Source: CAXXXW01 sp963665555
GTDB lineage: Bacteria > Pseudomonadota > Alphaproteobacteria > Thalassobaculales > Thalassobaculaceae
DNA: 64,000 bases
Direction of reading: 5' to 3'
Assembly (NCBI GenBank): GCA_963665555.2
Contig: OY762308.1
Location: 1,674,001 to 1,738,000 of the forward strand
In this document: positions 41,714 through 49,626 of the stretch, piece by piece
How positions within the stretch are numbered: position 1 is the stretch's first letter
Layout: every line of letters starts with the position of its first letter
Notes under the pieces: model-generated
The model's input: only the letters and a program-made list of their open reading frames with translations
What the model was told of the DNA's origin: nothing
Database searches by the model: none
Translations under genes and position numbers: made by a program

Positions 41714-42175
41714 TCAGGCGGCGGCGCCCTCGATCCGCCCGGCCGGCCGGCCGATCGCGATCTTGCGCGGCTTTTTCTCCTCCGGCACCTCGCGGGCGAG
41801 GTCGATGCGGAGCAGGCCGTTCTCCAGCGCCGCGCCGGTCACGACGATGTGGTCGGCGAGGTCGAAGCGCCGCTCGAAGGCGCGGGCCGCGATGCCGCGA
41901 TGCAGGTAGTTCGCGGCCGCCTCGCCGTTTTCGGGCGCGAGCTTGCCGGCGACGGCGAGCGTGCTCTCCTTCACCGTCACGTCGATGTCGGCCTCGCCGA
42001 AGCCGGCGACGGCCATGTCGATCCGGTAGCCGTTCTCGCCGGTCTTGACGATGTTGTAGGGCGGGTAGCTCGGCTGCGCGGCCGGCTCGGCCTGGAAGGC
42101 GGCGTCGAGCAGGCGCGCCATGCGGTCGAAGCCGACGGTGGAGCGGAAGACGGGGGTGAAATCGATGGTGCGCAT
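41714..42175 (-). CDS. Small heat-shock protein (Hsp20/IbpA family)
   Basis: The 153-residue alpha-crystallin-type chaperone holds unfolded proteins during stress. The N-terminal arm (MRTIDFTPVFRSTVGFDRMA) and the crystallin domain (PPYNIVKTGENGYRIDMAVA, AFERRFDLADHIVVTGA, ALENGLLRIDLARE) match IbpA-type class A proteins of rhizobia and relatives. GGAGGAA sits 7 nt before the ATG at 42175; an in-frame ATG at 42208 lacks a ribosome site. A heat-shock-type promoter lies about 105 nt upstream. Confidence 0.94.
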   Translation of the reverse strand: MRTIDFTPVFRSTVGFDRMARLLDAAFQAEPAAQPSYPPYNIVKTGENGYRIDMAVAGFGEADIDVTVKESTLAVAGKLAPENGEAAANYLHRGIAARAFERRFDLADHIVVTGAALENGLLRIDLAREVPEEKKPRKIAIGRPAGRIEGAAA

Positions 42176-42279
42176 TGTCCGGTTCCTCCATGGAAGCGAA
42201 TGGGACATGTGGCGGCCCGCCGTTCGGCCGGACCTTTTCCTCGTCGCCCGGCCCCGCTTTCGGCGGCCGGACGGCTTCC

Positions 42280-42307
42280 ATGTGGGAACGCCGCCGTCCC
42301 GTTCAAG
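42280..42307 (-). promoter_or_regulatory. RpoH (sigma-32) type promoter of the hsp20 gene
   Basis: On the minus strand CTTGAA (42307-42302) is followed after 15 bp by CCCACAT (42286-42280), close to the sigma-32 pattern CTTGAA-N13-15-CCCCAT. The leader of about 95 nt ends in TTCC-ATGGA-GGAA, where the upstream TTCC could pair with the Shine-Dalgarno GGAA; a thermosensor is possible but only 4 bp are evident. Confidence 0.6.
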
Positions 42308-42380
42308 GGGCGGCGGAGGAAATTTCCGGGGAGCCGCGGCGCGGGAAGAGCGGCGCGCGCCGCCGTCCCGCGCGCCGGCG

Positions 42381-43172
42381 TCATTCCCCCTCGGAGATCA
42401 GCAGGTAGCCGCGGTTCTCGACGGTGTCGAAGGTGCGCATCGCGCCGACCAGGTCGGCCGCCTCGACCCAGACCCAGGGCGCCCGGTTCGGGTTCACGTC
42501 CATGACGAGGAACGAGTCGCTCGCCTCGTCGTAGGCCCCGAGCGGGGAGATGTGCCCGCCGCCCGTCTGGCCGAGCGCCTTGCGGGCGTAGTTGACGAGC
42601 ACATAGTCGTCGCGGGCCGCGAGGTTCTCCGCGAGTTCCCGGCGGATCGCGTCGACCGGCGCGCCGTCGTCGACCACGCGAACCGTCACGGACACGCCGT
42701 GGGAAGCGAGCGCTTGCGCGAGCTGGCGCAGCTGCAGGCCGTAATCCTTCACCGTCCGGCCGCCGATCCGGATCGGCTTGCCCAGGACCTCCGCCGTGGT
42801 CTTGGTCCGGTCGCTCAGCACGTTGTTCGGCGTGTACTTTCGGAGGAACGGGTCGAACCCTTCCGGCAGCCAGGCGCCGTCCGCCTCGCCGATCGACAGC
42901 GTGTCCCGCGGCAGCCCGTCCCGCTTGCGCAGCCGCAGCGCGTTCAGCACGATCGCGGACGAGGCCGGGCCGCGGAAAATCTTGTTGTCCTGGCTCGTGA
43001 AATGGTTGCTGAGCGGGAAGAAGTCCGCCTTGTGCGCCGACCGCGAGAAGCGCGCCGCGCTTTCCTCGGAACTCCACTCGACCGGCGCGGCGCCCGACGC
43101 CGGCGCGGCGAGCAGGACGAGGACCGCCGCGAGCGCGCTCCCGGCGCCGCGCCGGCGCCGCCGCGCGTTCAC
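42381..43172 (-). CDS. Secreted phytochelatin-synthase-fold protein, catalytic Cys replaced by Arg
   Basis: The 263-residue protein has a Sec signal (MNARRRRRGAGSALAAVLVL, cleavage near residue 27) and a phytochelatin synthase domain. In the family a Cys-His-Asp triad makes gamma-Glu-Cys polymers or hydrolyses glutathione. Here the nucleophile site reads NKIFRGPASSAIVLNAL, with Arg67 (codon CGC at 42974-42972) where the family has YCGxAS; the histidine (GQTGGGHISPLGAYDE) and aspartate (FLVMDVNP) remain. The protein is therefore probably not a transpeptidase. The start is GTG at 43172, overlapping the rpmE stop by 4 nt (GTGA), so it is translationally coupled to ribosomal protein L31. Function unknown. 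Confidence 0.85.
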   Translation of the reverse strand: MNARRRRRGAGSALAAVLVLLAAPASGAAPVEWSSEESAARFSRSAHKADFFPLSNHFTSQDNKIFRGPASSAIVLNALRLRKRDGLPRDTLSIGEADGAWLPEGFDPFLRKYTPNNVLSDRTKTTAEVLGKPIRIGGRTVKDYGLQLRQLAQALASHGVSVTVRVVDDGAPVDAIRRELAENLAARDDYVLVNYARKALGQTGGGHISPLGAYDEASDSFLVMDVNPNRAPWVWVEAADLVGAMRTFDTVENRGYLLISEGE

Positions 43173-43393
43173 GACTTCAGGCCGAGGCCCGCGAAGCGCT
43201 TGTTGAACTGGGCGACGCGGCCGCCGCTGTCGACCACGCGGCGCTGGCCGGTCCAGGCCGGGTGGGTTTTCGGGTCGATGTCGAGGCGCAGCACATCCCC
43301 CTCGCTCCCGTAGGTCGAGCGGGTCTTGTACTCGGTCCCGTCGGTCATCACGACGACGATCTCGTGGTAGTCCGGGTGGATGTCCGGCTTCAT
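43169..43393 (-). CDS. rpmE: 50S ribosomal protein L31, cysteine-free form
   Basis: The 74-residue L31 (MKPDIHPDYHEIVVVMTDGT, then DIDPKTHPAWTGQRRVVDS) lacks the zinc-binding cysteines of the C+ form, so it does not need zinc. L31 bridges the ribosomal subunits. The start at 43393 gives the family N-terminus; a longer in-frame start at 43432 is unlikely. The phytochelatin-synthase-like gene is coupled to its stop codon. Confidence 0.96.
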   Translation of the reverse strand: MKPDIHPDYHEIVVVMTDGTEYKTRSTYGSEGDVLRLDIDPKTHPAWTGQRRVVDSGGRVAQFNKRFAGLGLKS

Positions 43394-43493
43394 CGCGTCC
43401 GCTCCCCGCGCGCCGCCCGCGCTCCGTTCCAAACGCGCGGCGATATAGCGGCTTCCCCGGCCCCGCGCAAGCCCGTCGGCGCGCCGGCGGCGA

Positions 43494-43522
43494 TTGCGTT
43501 CCGCGGCCGCGGCCCCTATCCT
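43494..43522 (+). promoter_or_regulatory. Candidate promoter of the ABC exporter gene
   Basis: TTGCGT (43494-43499), 17 bp, TATCCT (43517-43522), 25 nt before the ATG at 43548. It is one of the best matches to the recurring pattern. Confidence 0.55.
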
Positions 43523-43547
43523 CCGGCCCGGATTCCGGGGGCGGCGG

Positions 43548-45368
43548 ATGGCGGTTGGGCTTTCGAGAGACGATCCGGCGGCCGGGCGCCGGCGCGACCT
43601 TTCGCCGCTCGCGGGCGCCCTGCCCTGGCTGGCGCCGTACCGGGCGGCGCTGGCGGGCGCGGGCGCGGCCTCGCTGGTCGCCGCCGGCGCCGTGCTGGCG
43701 ATCGGGGCCGGGCTGCGCTACCTGGTGGACGAGGGCTTCGCCTCCGGCGATCCGGCGCTGCTGGACCGGGCGGTGGTGGCGCTCGTCGGCGTCGTGCTGC
43801 TGCTGGCGGCGGCGAGCTACGCGCGCTCCTTCCTGATCGCCTGGGCGGGCGAGCGCGTGGTGGCGGACCTGCGCAAGGCGGCGTTCGGGCGCGCTGTCGG
43901 GCTGGGGCCGGTCTTCTTCGAGTCCCGGCGCGTCGGCGAGGTCGTTTCGCGCATCTCCGCCGACACCACGCTGGTGCAGACGGTGATCGGCACCTCGGCC
44001 GCCATCGCGGTGCGCAACGCGCTGATGTTCGCCGGCGGCCTGGCGATGCTGGTGGCGACCAGCCCGAAACTGTCGGGCCTCGCCCTGCTGGCGATCCCGC
44101 TGGTCGTGGCGCCGGTCGTCGTGCTGGGCCGCCGCCTGCGCCGGCTCAGCCGCGAAACGCAGGACCGGGTGGCCGATATCGGCGCGCAGGCCGAGGAGAC
44201 GCTCGGCGCCGTCCGCGTCGCCCAGGCCTTCGGGCGCGAGGAGTCCGAGCGCCGGCGCTTCGGCGCGCGGGTCGAGGACGCCTTCGCCGCCGCGGCCCGC
44301 CAGGCCCGGGGCCGCGCCGCGCTGGCCGCCATCGCCATCGCCGTCGTGTTCGGCGCGGTGTCGGCGGTGCTGTGGGTCGGCGGGCGCGACATGGTGGCCG
44401 GGCGGATCACGCCGGGGGAGTTGTCCGCCTTCGTGTTCTACGCCGTCGTCGTCGCCGCCTCGACCGGCGCGCTGTCGGAGGTGCTGGGAGACCTGCAGCG
44501 CGCCGCCGGCGCCGTCGAGCGGCTGATGGCGCTGCTGGAGGAGCGGCCCGAAATCGCGCGCCCGGCGAACCCGCGCCCGCTGCCCGACCCGCCGGCCGGG
44601 CGCGTCGCCTTCGAGCGCGTGACCTTCCGCTACCCCTCGCGGCCCGGCCTGGCGGCGCTGGAGGAGTTCTCGCTGGCGGTCGAGCCGGGCGAGACGGTGG
44701 CGCTGGTCGGGCCTTCGGGGGCCGGCAAGACCACGGTGTTCCAGCTGCTGCTGCGCTTCTACGACCCCGCGGCCGGGACGGTGCGCCTCGACGGGGTTCC
44801 GCTGGTCGAGGCCGACCCGGCCGAGGCGCGGGCGCGGATCGGCCTGGTGCCGCAGGAGGCGACGATCTTCTCCGGCGACGTCGCCGGCAACATCCGCTAC
44901 GGCCGGCCGGACGCCAGCGACGCCGAGGTGCGGGCGGCGGCCGAGGCCGCGCACGCGCTCGAATTCATCGACCGGCTGCCGGAAGGCTTCGCGACGCAAC
45001 TCGGCGAGAAGGGCGCGCGCCTGTCGGGCGGGCAGCGCCAGCGCATCGCCATCGCCCGCGCCGTGCTGCGCGACCCGGCCGTCCTGCTGCTCGACGAGGC
45101 GACCAGTTCGCTCGACGCCGAGAGCGAGCGGGCGGTGCGGAGCGCGCTGGAGCGGATCATGGCCGGCCGGACGACGCTGGTGATCGCGCACCGGCTCGCC
45201 ACCGTGCTGCGCGCGGACCGGATCGTCGCCATGGACCGGGGCCGGGTCGCGGCGACCGGGCGCCACGCCGAACTGCTGGTCCGCAGCCCGCTCTACGCCC
45301 GCCTCGCCGCGCTGCAGTTCGGCTTCGAGGACGACCGGCCCCCCGCCCGCGCGGCCGCCGCCGGCTGA
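43548..45368 (+). CDS. MsbA-like ABC exporter (membrane and ATPase domains fused)
   Basis: The 606-residue half-transporter has six membrane helices in residues 30-320 and an ATPase domain with Walker A LVGPSGAGKTTVFQLLLRFY, signature LSGGQRQRIAIARAVLRDP and Walker B VLLLDEATSSLDAESER. It belongs to the lipid/multidrug exporter group (MsbA/LmrA-like); the divergent neighbour rpmE is a common alphaproteobacterial arrangement for it. The cargo is not known. Convergent with the envelope cluster downstream. Confidence 0.92.
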   Translation: MAVGLSRDDPAAGRRRDLSPLAGALPWLAPYRAALAGAGAASLVAAGAVLAIGAGLRYLVDEGFASGDPALLDRAVVALVGVVLLLAAASYARSFLIAWAGERVVADLRKAAFGRAVGLGPVFFESRRVGEVVSRISADTTLVQTVIGTSAAIAVRNALMFAGGLAMLVATSPKLSGLALLAIPLVVAPVVVLGRRLRRLSRETQDRVADIGAQAEETLGAVRVAQAFGREESERRRFGARVEDAFAAAARQARGRAALAAIAIAVVFGAVSAVLWVGGRDMVAGRITPGELSAFVFYAVVVAASTGALSEVLGDLQRAAGAVERLMALLEERPEIARPANPRPLPDPPAGRVAFERVTFRYPSRPGLAALEEFSLAVEPGETVALVGPSGAGKTTVFQLLLRFYDPAAGTVRLDGVPLVEADPAEARARIGLVPQEATIFSGDVAGNIRYGRPDASDAEVRAAAEAAHALEFIDRLPEGFATQLGEKGARLSGGQRQRIAIARAVLRDPAVLLLDEATSSLDAESERAVRSALERIMAGRTTLVIAHRLATVLRADRIVAMDRGRVAATGRHAELLVRSPLYARLAALQFGFEDDRPPARAAAAG

Positions 45369-45399
45369 CGCGCGCGGCGCGCCGGCGGGCGCGCCCGCC

Positions 45400-47073
45400 C
45401 TACCGCTGGGTCAGCTTCATTTCGATCCGGCGGTTGCGGCGGCTCCGCCCGCCCGTGGGGTCGATGGGCTGGAACTCGCCGTAGCCGGCGGCGGACAGGC
45501 GTTGCGGCGGCACGCCGCGGTCGATCAGGAACCGCACCACCGAAAGCGCGCGGGCGGCCGAAAGCTCCCAGTTCGACGGGAAGCGGTCGGTGAAGATCGG
45601 CACGTTGTCGGTGTGCCCCTCGACCTGGAGTATCCAGTCGATGTCCTCGGGTATCCGCGCGCGGATGTCGTTCAGCGCGTCGGCGAGGCGGCCCAGTTCG
45701 CCATGGCCCCCGGCGGCGATCTCGGCCGAGCCGGAGCCGAACAGCACCTCGGACTCGAACACGAAGCGGTCGCCGACGACGCGGATGTCCTCGCGGTGCT
45801 CCAGCACCTCGCGCAGGCGGCCGAAGAACTCGGAGCGGAAACGCGCCAGTTCGTGCACCTTGGTGGCGAGCGCGGCGTTGAGGCGCTTGCCGAGGTCGAG
45901 GATCCTGACCTGTCGCGCCTCGTTCTCGGCTTCCGAGGCGTCGAGCGCGCGCTGCAGGGACGCGAGCTGGCGGCGCAGCGCCTCCAGCTGCCGGTTCAGC
46001 AGGTCCACCTGGCGCCGGGCGTTGGCCGAAAGCCGCTGCTCCTCCGTCAACTGGTCGAGCGCGAGGTTGTAGTTGGAGAGCAGCTCCTCCAGCCGGATGT
46101 CGCGGTCGTCGATCTCCTCCTGCGCCAGTTGCGTGCGCCGCTCGGCCGCGGCGAGGCGGGCGGCGAGCGCGGCGCTCCGGTCGCGGCTGTCCGAAAGCAG
46201 GGCCGTCAGTTCGGCGATGCTGGCGTCGCGGTCGGCCTTTTCCGCCTCCAGCGCGACCCCCCTTCCCCGTTCCGCCGCCAGTCTGGCGACCAGGGAGGCG
46301 AGCAGGCCGCGCGCCTCGTCGAGGTCGGCGCGGGTCAGCGCCGCCTCGTCGCGCGACGCCGCGAGGTCCGTCTCCAGCGCCGCCCGCGCGGCCGCCAGTT
46401 CCGCGACCCGGCGTTCGAGGTCCTCGCGCACGCGGTCCAGCGCGGCGATGTCGCGGCGCAACGCCTCCAGGTCGCGGAGTTGCAGCGCGATGGTGGCGCG
46501 GTCGGCCTCGATCTCCTCGCGGGCGTCGAGGAGTTCGGCGTTCAGGTCGTCGCGCTCGGCCTTGACGAGGCGCGCGTCGCGTTCGACCGCGTCGAGCTTG
46601 GCCAGCAGGGCGTCGCGCTCCGTCGTCGCCCGCGCGATCCTGAGGTCGAAATCGGCGCGCGCGGCCTCGATCTCGACGATGCGCCGCTCCAGCGTCTCCC
46701 GGTCGGCGAGCGCGGCGGCGAGGCGGGCGGCGAGCGTGTCGCGATCCCGCGCCAGCCGGTCGAAATCCGCCTTCAGCGCGTCGCGCGCGGCCGTCGAGGC
46801 CTGGTGCAGCGCCGACGCCTGGGCCACTTCGAGACGCAGTTCGGCGCTCTTCTCGCGTTCGAGGCCCAGGTCCCGCTCCAGCTGGGCGATCTGCTGCTCC
46901 AGCCGGGCCACCGTGTCGTCGCGGCCGGACAGGATCTGCGTCAGGTAGAACTGGGAGACGATGAAGATCATCAGCACGAAGACGATCACCATCAGCAGCG
47001 CCGCCAGCGCGTCGACGAAGCCCGGCCAGGTGTTGGTGTCGCGGGCGCGCGTCCGGCGCGCGATCGCCGCCAT
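45400..47073 (-). CDS. MotB/OmpA-like protein with long periplasmic coiled coil
   Basis: The 557-residue protein has one N-terminal membrane helix with a conserved Asp21 (WPGFVDALAALLMVIVFVLM), as in MotB, TolR and ZorB where this residue carries protons. Residues 50-400 form an almost unbroken Glu/Ala/Arg/Leu coiled coil. The C-terminal OmpA domain (residues 410-557; VEGHTDNVPIFTDRFPSNWE, then LSAARALSVVRFLIDRG) would bind peptidoglycan. A MotA/ExbB-like partner lies just upstream. In ordinary MotB the segment between helix and OmpA domain is short, so this protein could span a wide periplasm. GGGGGGAGG precedes the ATG at 47073. Confidence 0.88.
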   Translation of the reverse strand: MAAIARRTRARDTNTWPGFVDALAALLMVIVFVLMIFIVSQFYLTQILSGRDDTVARLEQQIAQLERDLGLEREKSAELRLEVAQASALHQASTAARDALKADFDRLARDRDTLAARLAAALADRETLERRIVEIEAARADFDLRIARATTERDALLAKLDAVERDARLVKAERDDLNAELLDAREEIEADRATIALQLRDLEALRRDIAALDRVREDLERRVAELAAARAALETDLAASRDEAALTRADLDEARGLLASLVARLAAERGRGVALEAEKADRDASIAELTALLSDSRDRSAALAARLAAAERRTQLAQEEIDDRDIRLEELLSNYNLALDQLTEEQRLSANARRQVDLLNRQLEALRRQLASLQRALDASEAENEARQVRILDLGKRLNAALATKVHELARFRSEFFGRLREVLEHREDIRVVGDRFVFESEVLFGSGSAEIAAGGHGELGRLADALNDIRARIPEDIDWILQVEGHTDNVPIFTDRFPSNWELSAARALSVVRFLIDRGVPPQRLSAAGYGEFQPIDPTGGRSRRNRRIEMKLTQR

Positions 47074-47094
47074 GGCCGCCCGCCTCCCCCCGGC

Positions 47095-48231
47095 CTAGCG
47101 GTCTTCCCGCCCCAGCGCCGCGACGGTGCGGGCCAGCAGGCGGATTTCCTGGCGGATTTCCTCGACGTTCCGGGCGCGGGCGGCCTCGCCGTCCTCGATC
47201 TGGCGCGCCAGGTGGTTGTCGATGTTGCGGAGATGGACCAGCGCGTCGTCCCGGCCGGCGGGGCGCGCCTCGGCCAGCCGGGCGAGGATGGGCTTCAACT
47301 CCATCTGCGCCTCGCCGATCCGCAGCATCAGGTCCTGTTCGACCCGCATCTGGTCGGTCAGCGCGAGCAGCTTCTCGTTGAGGCCCATCAGGCCGGCGTT
47401 CGCCTGGCGGCGGTCCTCCTCGCCGCGCGCGATGACGCGCTGGAGCCGGTCGAGGCTTTCCGCCGTCTGCTCGAACAGCGCCGCCTGGTAGGCGCCGGCG
47501 GACAACTCCCCGTCGCCGATCATCGCCCCGCCGCCGCTCAGCCGCGTGAGGCTCGACAGCCACTCCTCCAGGTCGTTGTAGAAGCGGTTCTGCGCCTGGC
47601 CCAGCTGCAGGTCGAGGAAGCCGAGCACCAGCGACCCCGCGAGGCCGAGCAGCGAGGAGCTGAACGCCGTCGCCATGCCGGAGAGCGGCGATTCGAGGCC
47701 GCGCTGCAGGTCCGAGAACGCCGCGCCGAGATCGCCGCTCTCGATCGTGAGGCCGCCGATCACCAGGCCCACCGCGCCCACCGTGTCGAGCAGCCCCCAG
47801 AACGTGCCGAGCAGGCCGAGGAAGATCAGCAGCCCGATCAGGTAGCGCGCGATGTCCCGCGACTCCGAAAACCGCGACTCCAGGCTGTCCAGCAGCGAGC
47901 GCAGCGACATCGCCGACAGGCTCATGCGGCGGTCCTCGCGCCGCTCGCCGAGCATCGCGGCGATCGGCGCCAGCAGGTTCGGCGGGCGGCGGATCGAGTG
48001 GCCGGGCCGGCCCGCCCGCCAGGACTCGATCCACGCCGCTTCCGGGCGCAGCAGCAGCACCTGGCGCACGATGAAGAAAATCCCGACCGCCAGCCCCGCG
48101 ACGATCATGCCGTTGAGCGCCGGGTTGGCCATGAAGGCGCCGTAGAGCGGCCGGAACAGCGCCAGCGCGACGGCGGCCACGATCCCGAGGAAGACCAGGA
48201 TGCGGGTCAGGAAGCGGCCGGGATCGGTCAC
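47095..48231 (-). CDS. MotA/TolQ/ExbB-like proton-channel protein
   Basis: The 378-residue protein has two N-terminal helices (RILVFLGIVAAVALALF, then LNGMIVAGLAVGIFFIV), two later helices with the family motifs YLIGLLIFLGLLGTFWGLLD and SPLSGMATAFSSSLLGLAG, and a C-terminal cytoplasmic tail of about 170 residues (QTAESLDRLQRVIARGEEDR and beyond). It should form a proton channel with the MotB-like protein encoded 21 bp downstream. I take GTG at 48231 as the start: GAGG lies 6 nt upstream, it does not overlap the preceding gene, and MTDPGRFLTR is a natural N-terminus. ATGs at 48303 or 48354 lack a ribosome site and overlap that gene. Confidence 0.87.
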   Translation of the reverse strand: MTDPGRFLTRILVFLGIVAAVALALFRPLYGAFMANPALNGMIVAGLAVGIFFIVRQVLLLRPEAAWIESWRAGRPGHSIRRPPNLLAPIAAMLGERREDRRMSLSAMSLRSLLDSLESRFSESRDIARYLIGLLIFLGLLGTFWGLLDTVGAVGLVIGGLTIESGDLGAAFSDLQRGLESPLSGMATAFSSSLLGLAGSLVLGFLDLQLGQAQNRFYNDLEEWLSSLTRLSGGGAMIGDGELSAGAYQAALFEQTAESLDRLQRVIARGEEDRRQANAGLMGLNEKLLALTDQMRVEQDLMLRIGEAQMELKPILARLAEARPAGRDDALVHLRNIDNHLARQIEDGEAARARNVEEIRQEIRLLARTVAALGREDR

Positions 48232-48265
48232 CTTGCGCCTCGCGGGGTCGTGCCGGACCGGCCTC

Positions 48266-49513
48266 TCATCGCCGTCCGGGCGGTTCGCCGGCGAGGGCGA
48301 CATCGACCCGGTCGGCCGGGCCCCCGTCGGCCGGATCGCCGCCGGCCCGGACATCCATGCGCGCGCCGATCACCCCGCGCGCGATCAGGTGGGCGCGGAC
48401 GGCGAGCGCGCGCGACAGCGCCAGCCGGCGGGCGGTGGCCGTGGCCTCGCCCGCGGCCGCGTGGGCCTGGATGCGCACGCGCCGCGCCTCGTCGGCCGCG
48501 AGCGCCGCCACCAGGGGCGCGAGCGCCTCGGCCGCGCCGTCGGGCGGGTCGGCGGAGCCGGGCGCGAACACCAGGCGGACCGCCGAGGCGGCGGCCGCCG
48601 CCGCGACCTCTTCCGCTTCGGCCTCTTCCGCTTCGGCTTCTTCCGCCCCGGCCTCTTCCGACTCGGCCCCGGCGTCGGTCCCGGCCTCGGCCGACTCCGG
48701 CTCCGGCGGGTCCGGCCGGGTGGCTTCCGGCCGCGCGGGCGCGGCGGCGGGCGGCGCCTCGGGTTGCGGTTTCGCCGGCGCGGCCGCGGCCGCGGCCGGC
48801 GGCTCCGGGACCGGCGGACGCGCGGGGAGCGCGGGCGCGGGCCGGGGCGGGGCGGCGGGCGCGGGCCCGAGCGCCGGCCTCGGCGGCGGCGGAAGCGCGC
48901 CCGCCGGGAAGGCGGCCGCCGGCGGGACCGCGACCACCGAAGGCGGCGGGACCGCCGGCTTCTCCGGCGCGACGACCGGGCCGCCCGTCCCGAAGGGCGG
49001 CGGCGCGGGAACCGGAAGCCCGCCGGTCCCGAAGGGCGGCGGGGCGGACGCGGCCGGCGCGGCGCCGGGCGGGGGCGCGACGGCGGCCGGCGGCGGCAGG
49101 GCCGCGACGGCGGCCGGAGGCGGAAGGGCCGCGACGGGCGGGGGCGCGACGGGCGCCGGCGGCGCGGGCGGAACGGGGGCGCGGGCGACGGGGGCCGGCG
49201 GCGGCACGGCGGCGGCGGCGCGGATCGCCGACCGCGCGCGGGGGCCGCGCGCGAATCGGGCCGTCGCGACCGAAACCGTCGCGACGCGGCGGCGCAGCAG
49301 GTCCGGCAGCGTCGGCGCCGGCGGCAGGCGGTCGAGCGCGCGCGGATCGACGGTCACACCGGGAAAGGCGCCGGAGACCGCGCCGATGTCCCGCGCCGGC
49401 GCGGGGCCGGGAAACGCCACGAGGCAGGCGAGGAGCGCCGCCCCGGCGAGGGCGGGAATCGGCGGCCGCCGCGTCTTGCGCGCGATCCCCGCCGGCGGAC
49501 TTGGCATGGTCAT
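48266..49513 (-). CDS. Proline-rich OmpA-like envelope protein
   Basis: The 415-residue protein has a signal peptide (AGAALLACLVAFPGPAPA), a long Pro/Ala-rich segment (residues 95-290) with repeats such as PPPFGTGG, an acidic Glu/Ala stretch (SEEAGAEEAEAEEAEAEE), and a C-terminal OmpA-like domain (VRLVFAPGSADPPDGAAE, then ARRLALSRALAVRAHLIARG). The Pro-rich part would span the periplasm, as in TonB. It is the first gene of the cluster with the MotA- and MotB-like genes. Two in-frame ATGs (49513, 49507) are possible; neither has a strong ribosome site. Confidence 0.75.
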   Translation of the reverse strand: MTMPSPPAGIARKTRRPPIPALAGAALLACLVAFPGPAPARDIGAVSGAFPGVTVDPRALDRLPPAPTLPDLLRRRVATVSVATARFARGPRARSAIRAAAAVPPPAPVARAPVPPAPPAPVAPPPVAALPPPAAVAALPPPAAVAPPPGAAPAASAPPPFGTGGLPVPAPPPFGTGGPVVAPEKPAVPPPSVVAVPPAAAFPAGALPPPPRPALGPAPAAPPRPAPALPARPPVPEPPAAAAAAPAKPQPEAPPAAAPARPEATRPDPPEPESAEAGTDAGAESEEAGAEEAEAEEAEAEEVAAAAAASAVRLVFAPGSADPPDGAAEALAPLVAALAADEARRVRIQAHAAAGEATATARRLALSRALAVRAHLIARGVIGARMDVRAGGDPADGGPADRVDVALAGEPPGRR

Positions 49514-49626
49514 TCGGTCGGTTCCGGTCGCGGCTGGCCAATCCGTCGAGCCTATCCCAACCCCGCGCGCCCGACAACAGCCGGGCGCCCCGGCGCGGCG
49601 CGGCGGCGCTCCGGTCCCGGGGCCGC

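Noticed and set aside
42381..45266. A 961-codon minus-strand frame through the ABC exporter
   Set aside because: Only its last part (42381-43172) is a gene; the rest is antisense to a well-supported exporter with all ABC motifs.
45400..49513. Zorya-type phage defence system
   Set aside because: The MotA/MotB-like pair recalls ZorA/ZorB, but there are no ZorC, ZorD or ZorE genes and the neighbours (efp, suhB) are housekeeping.
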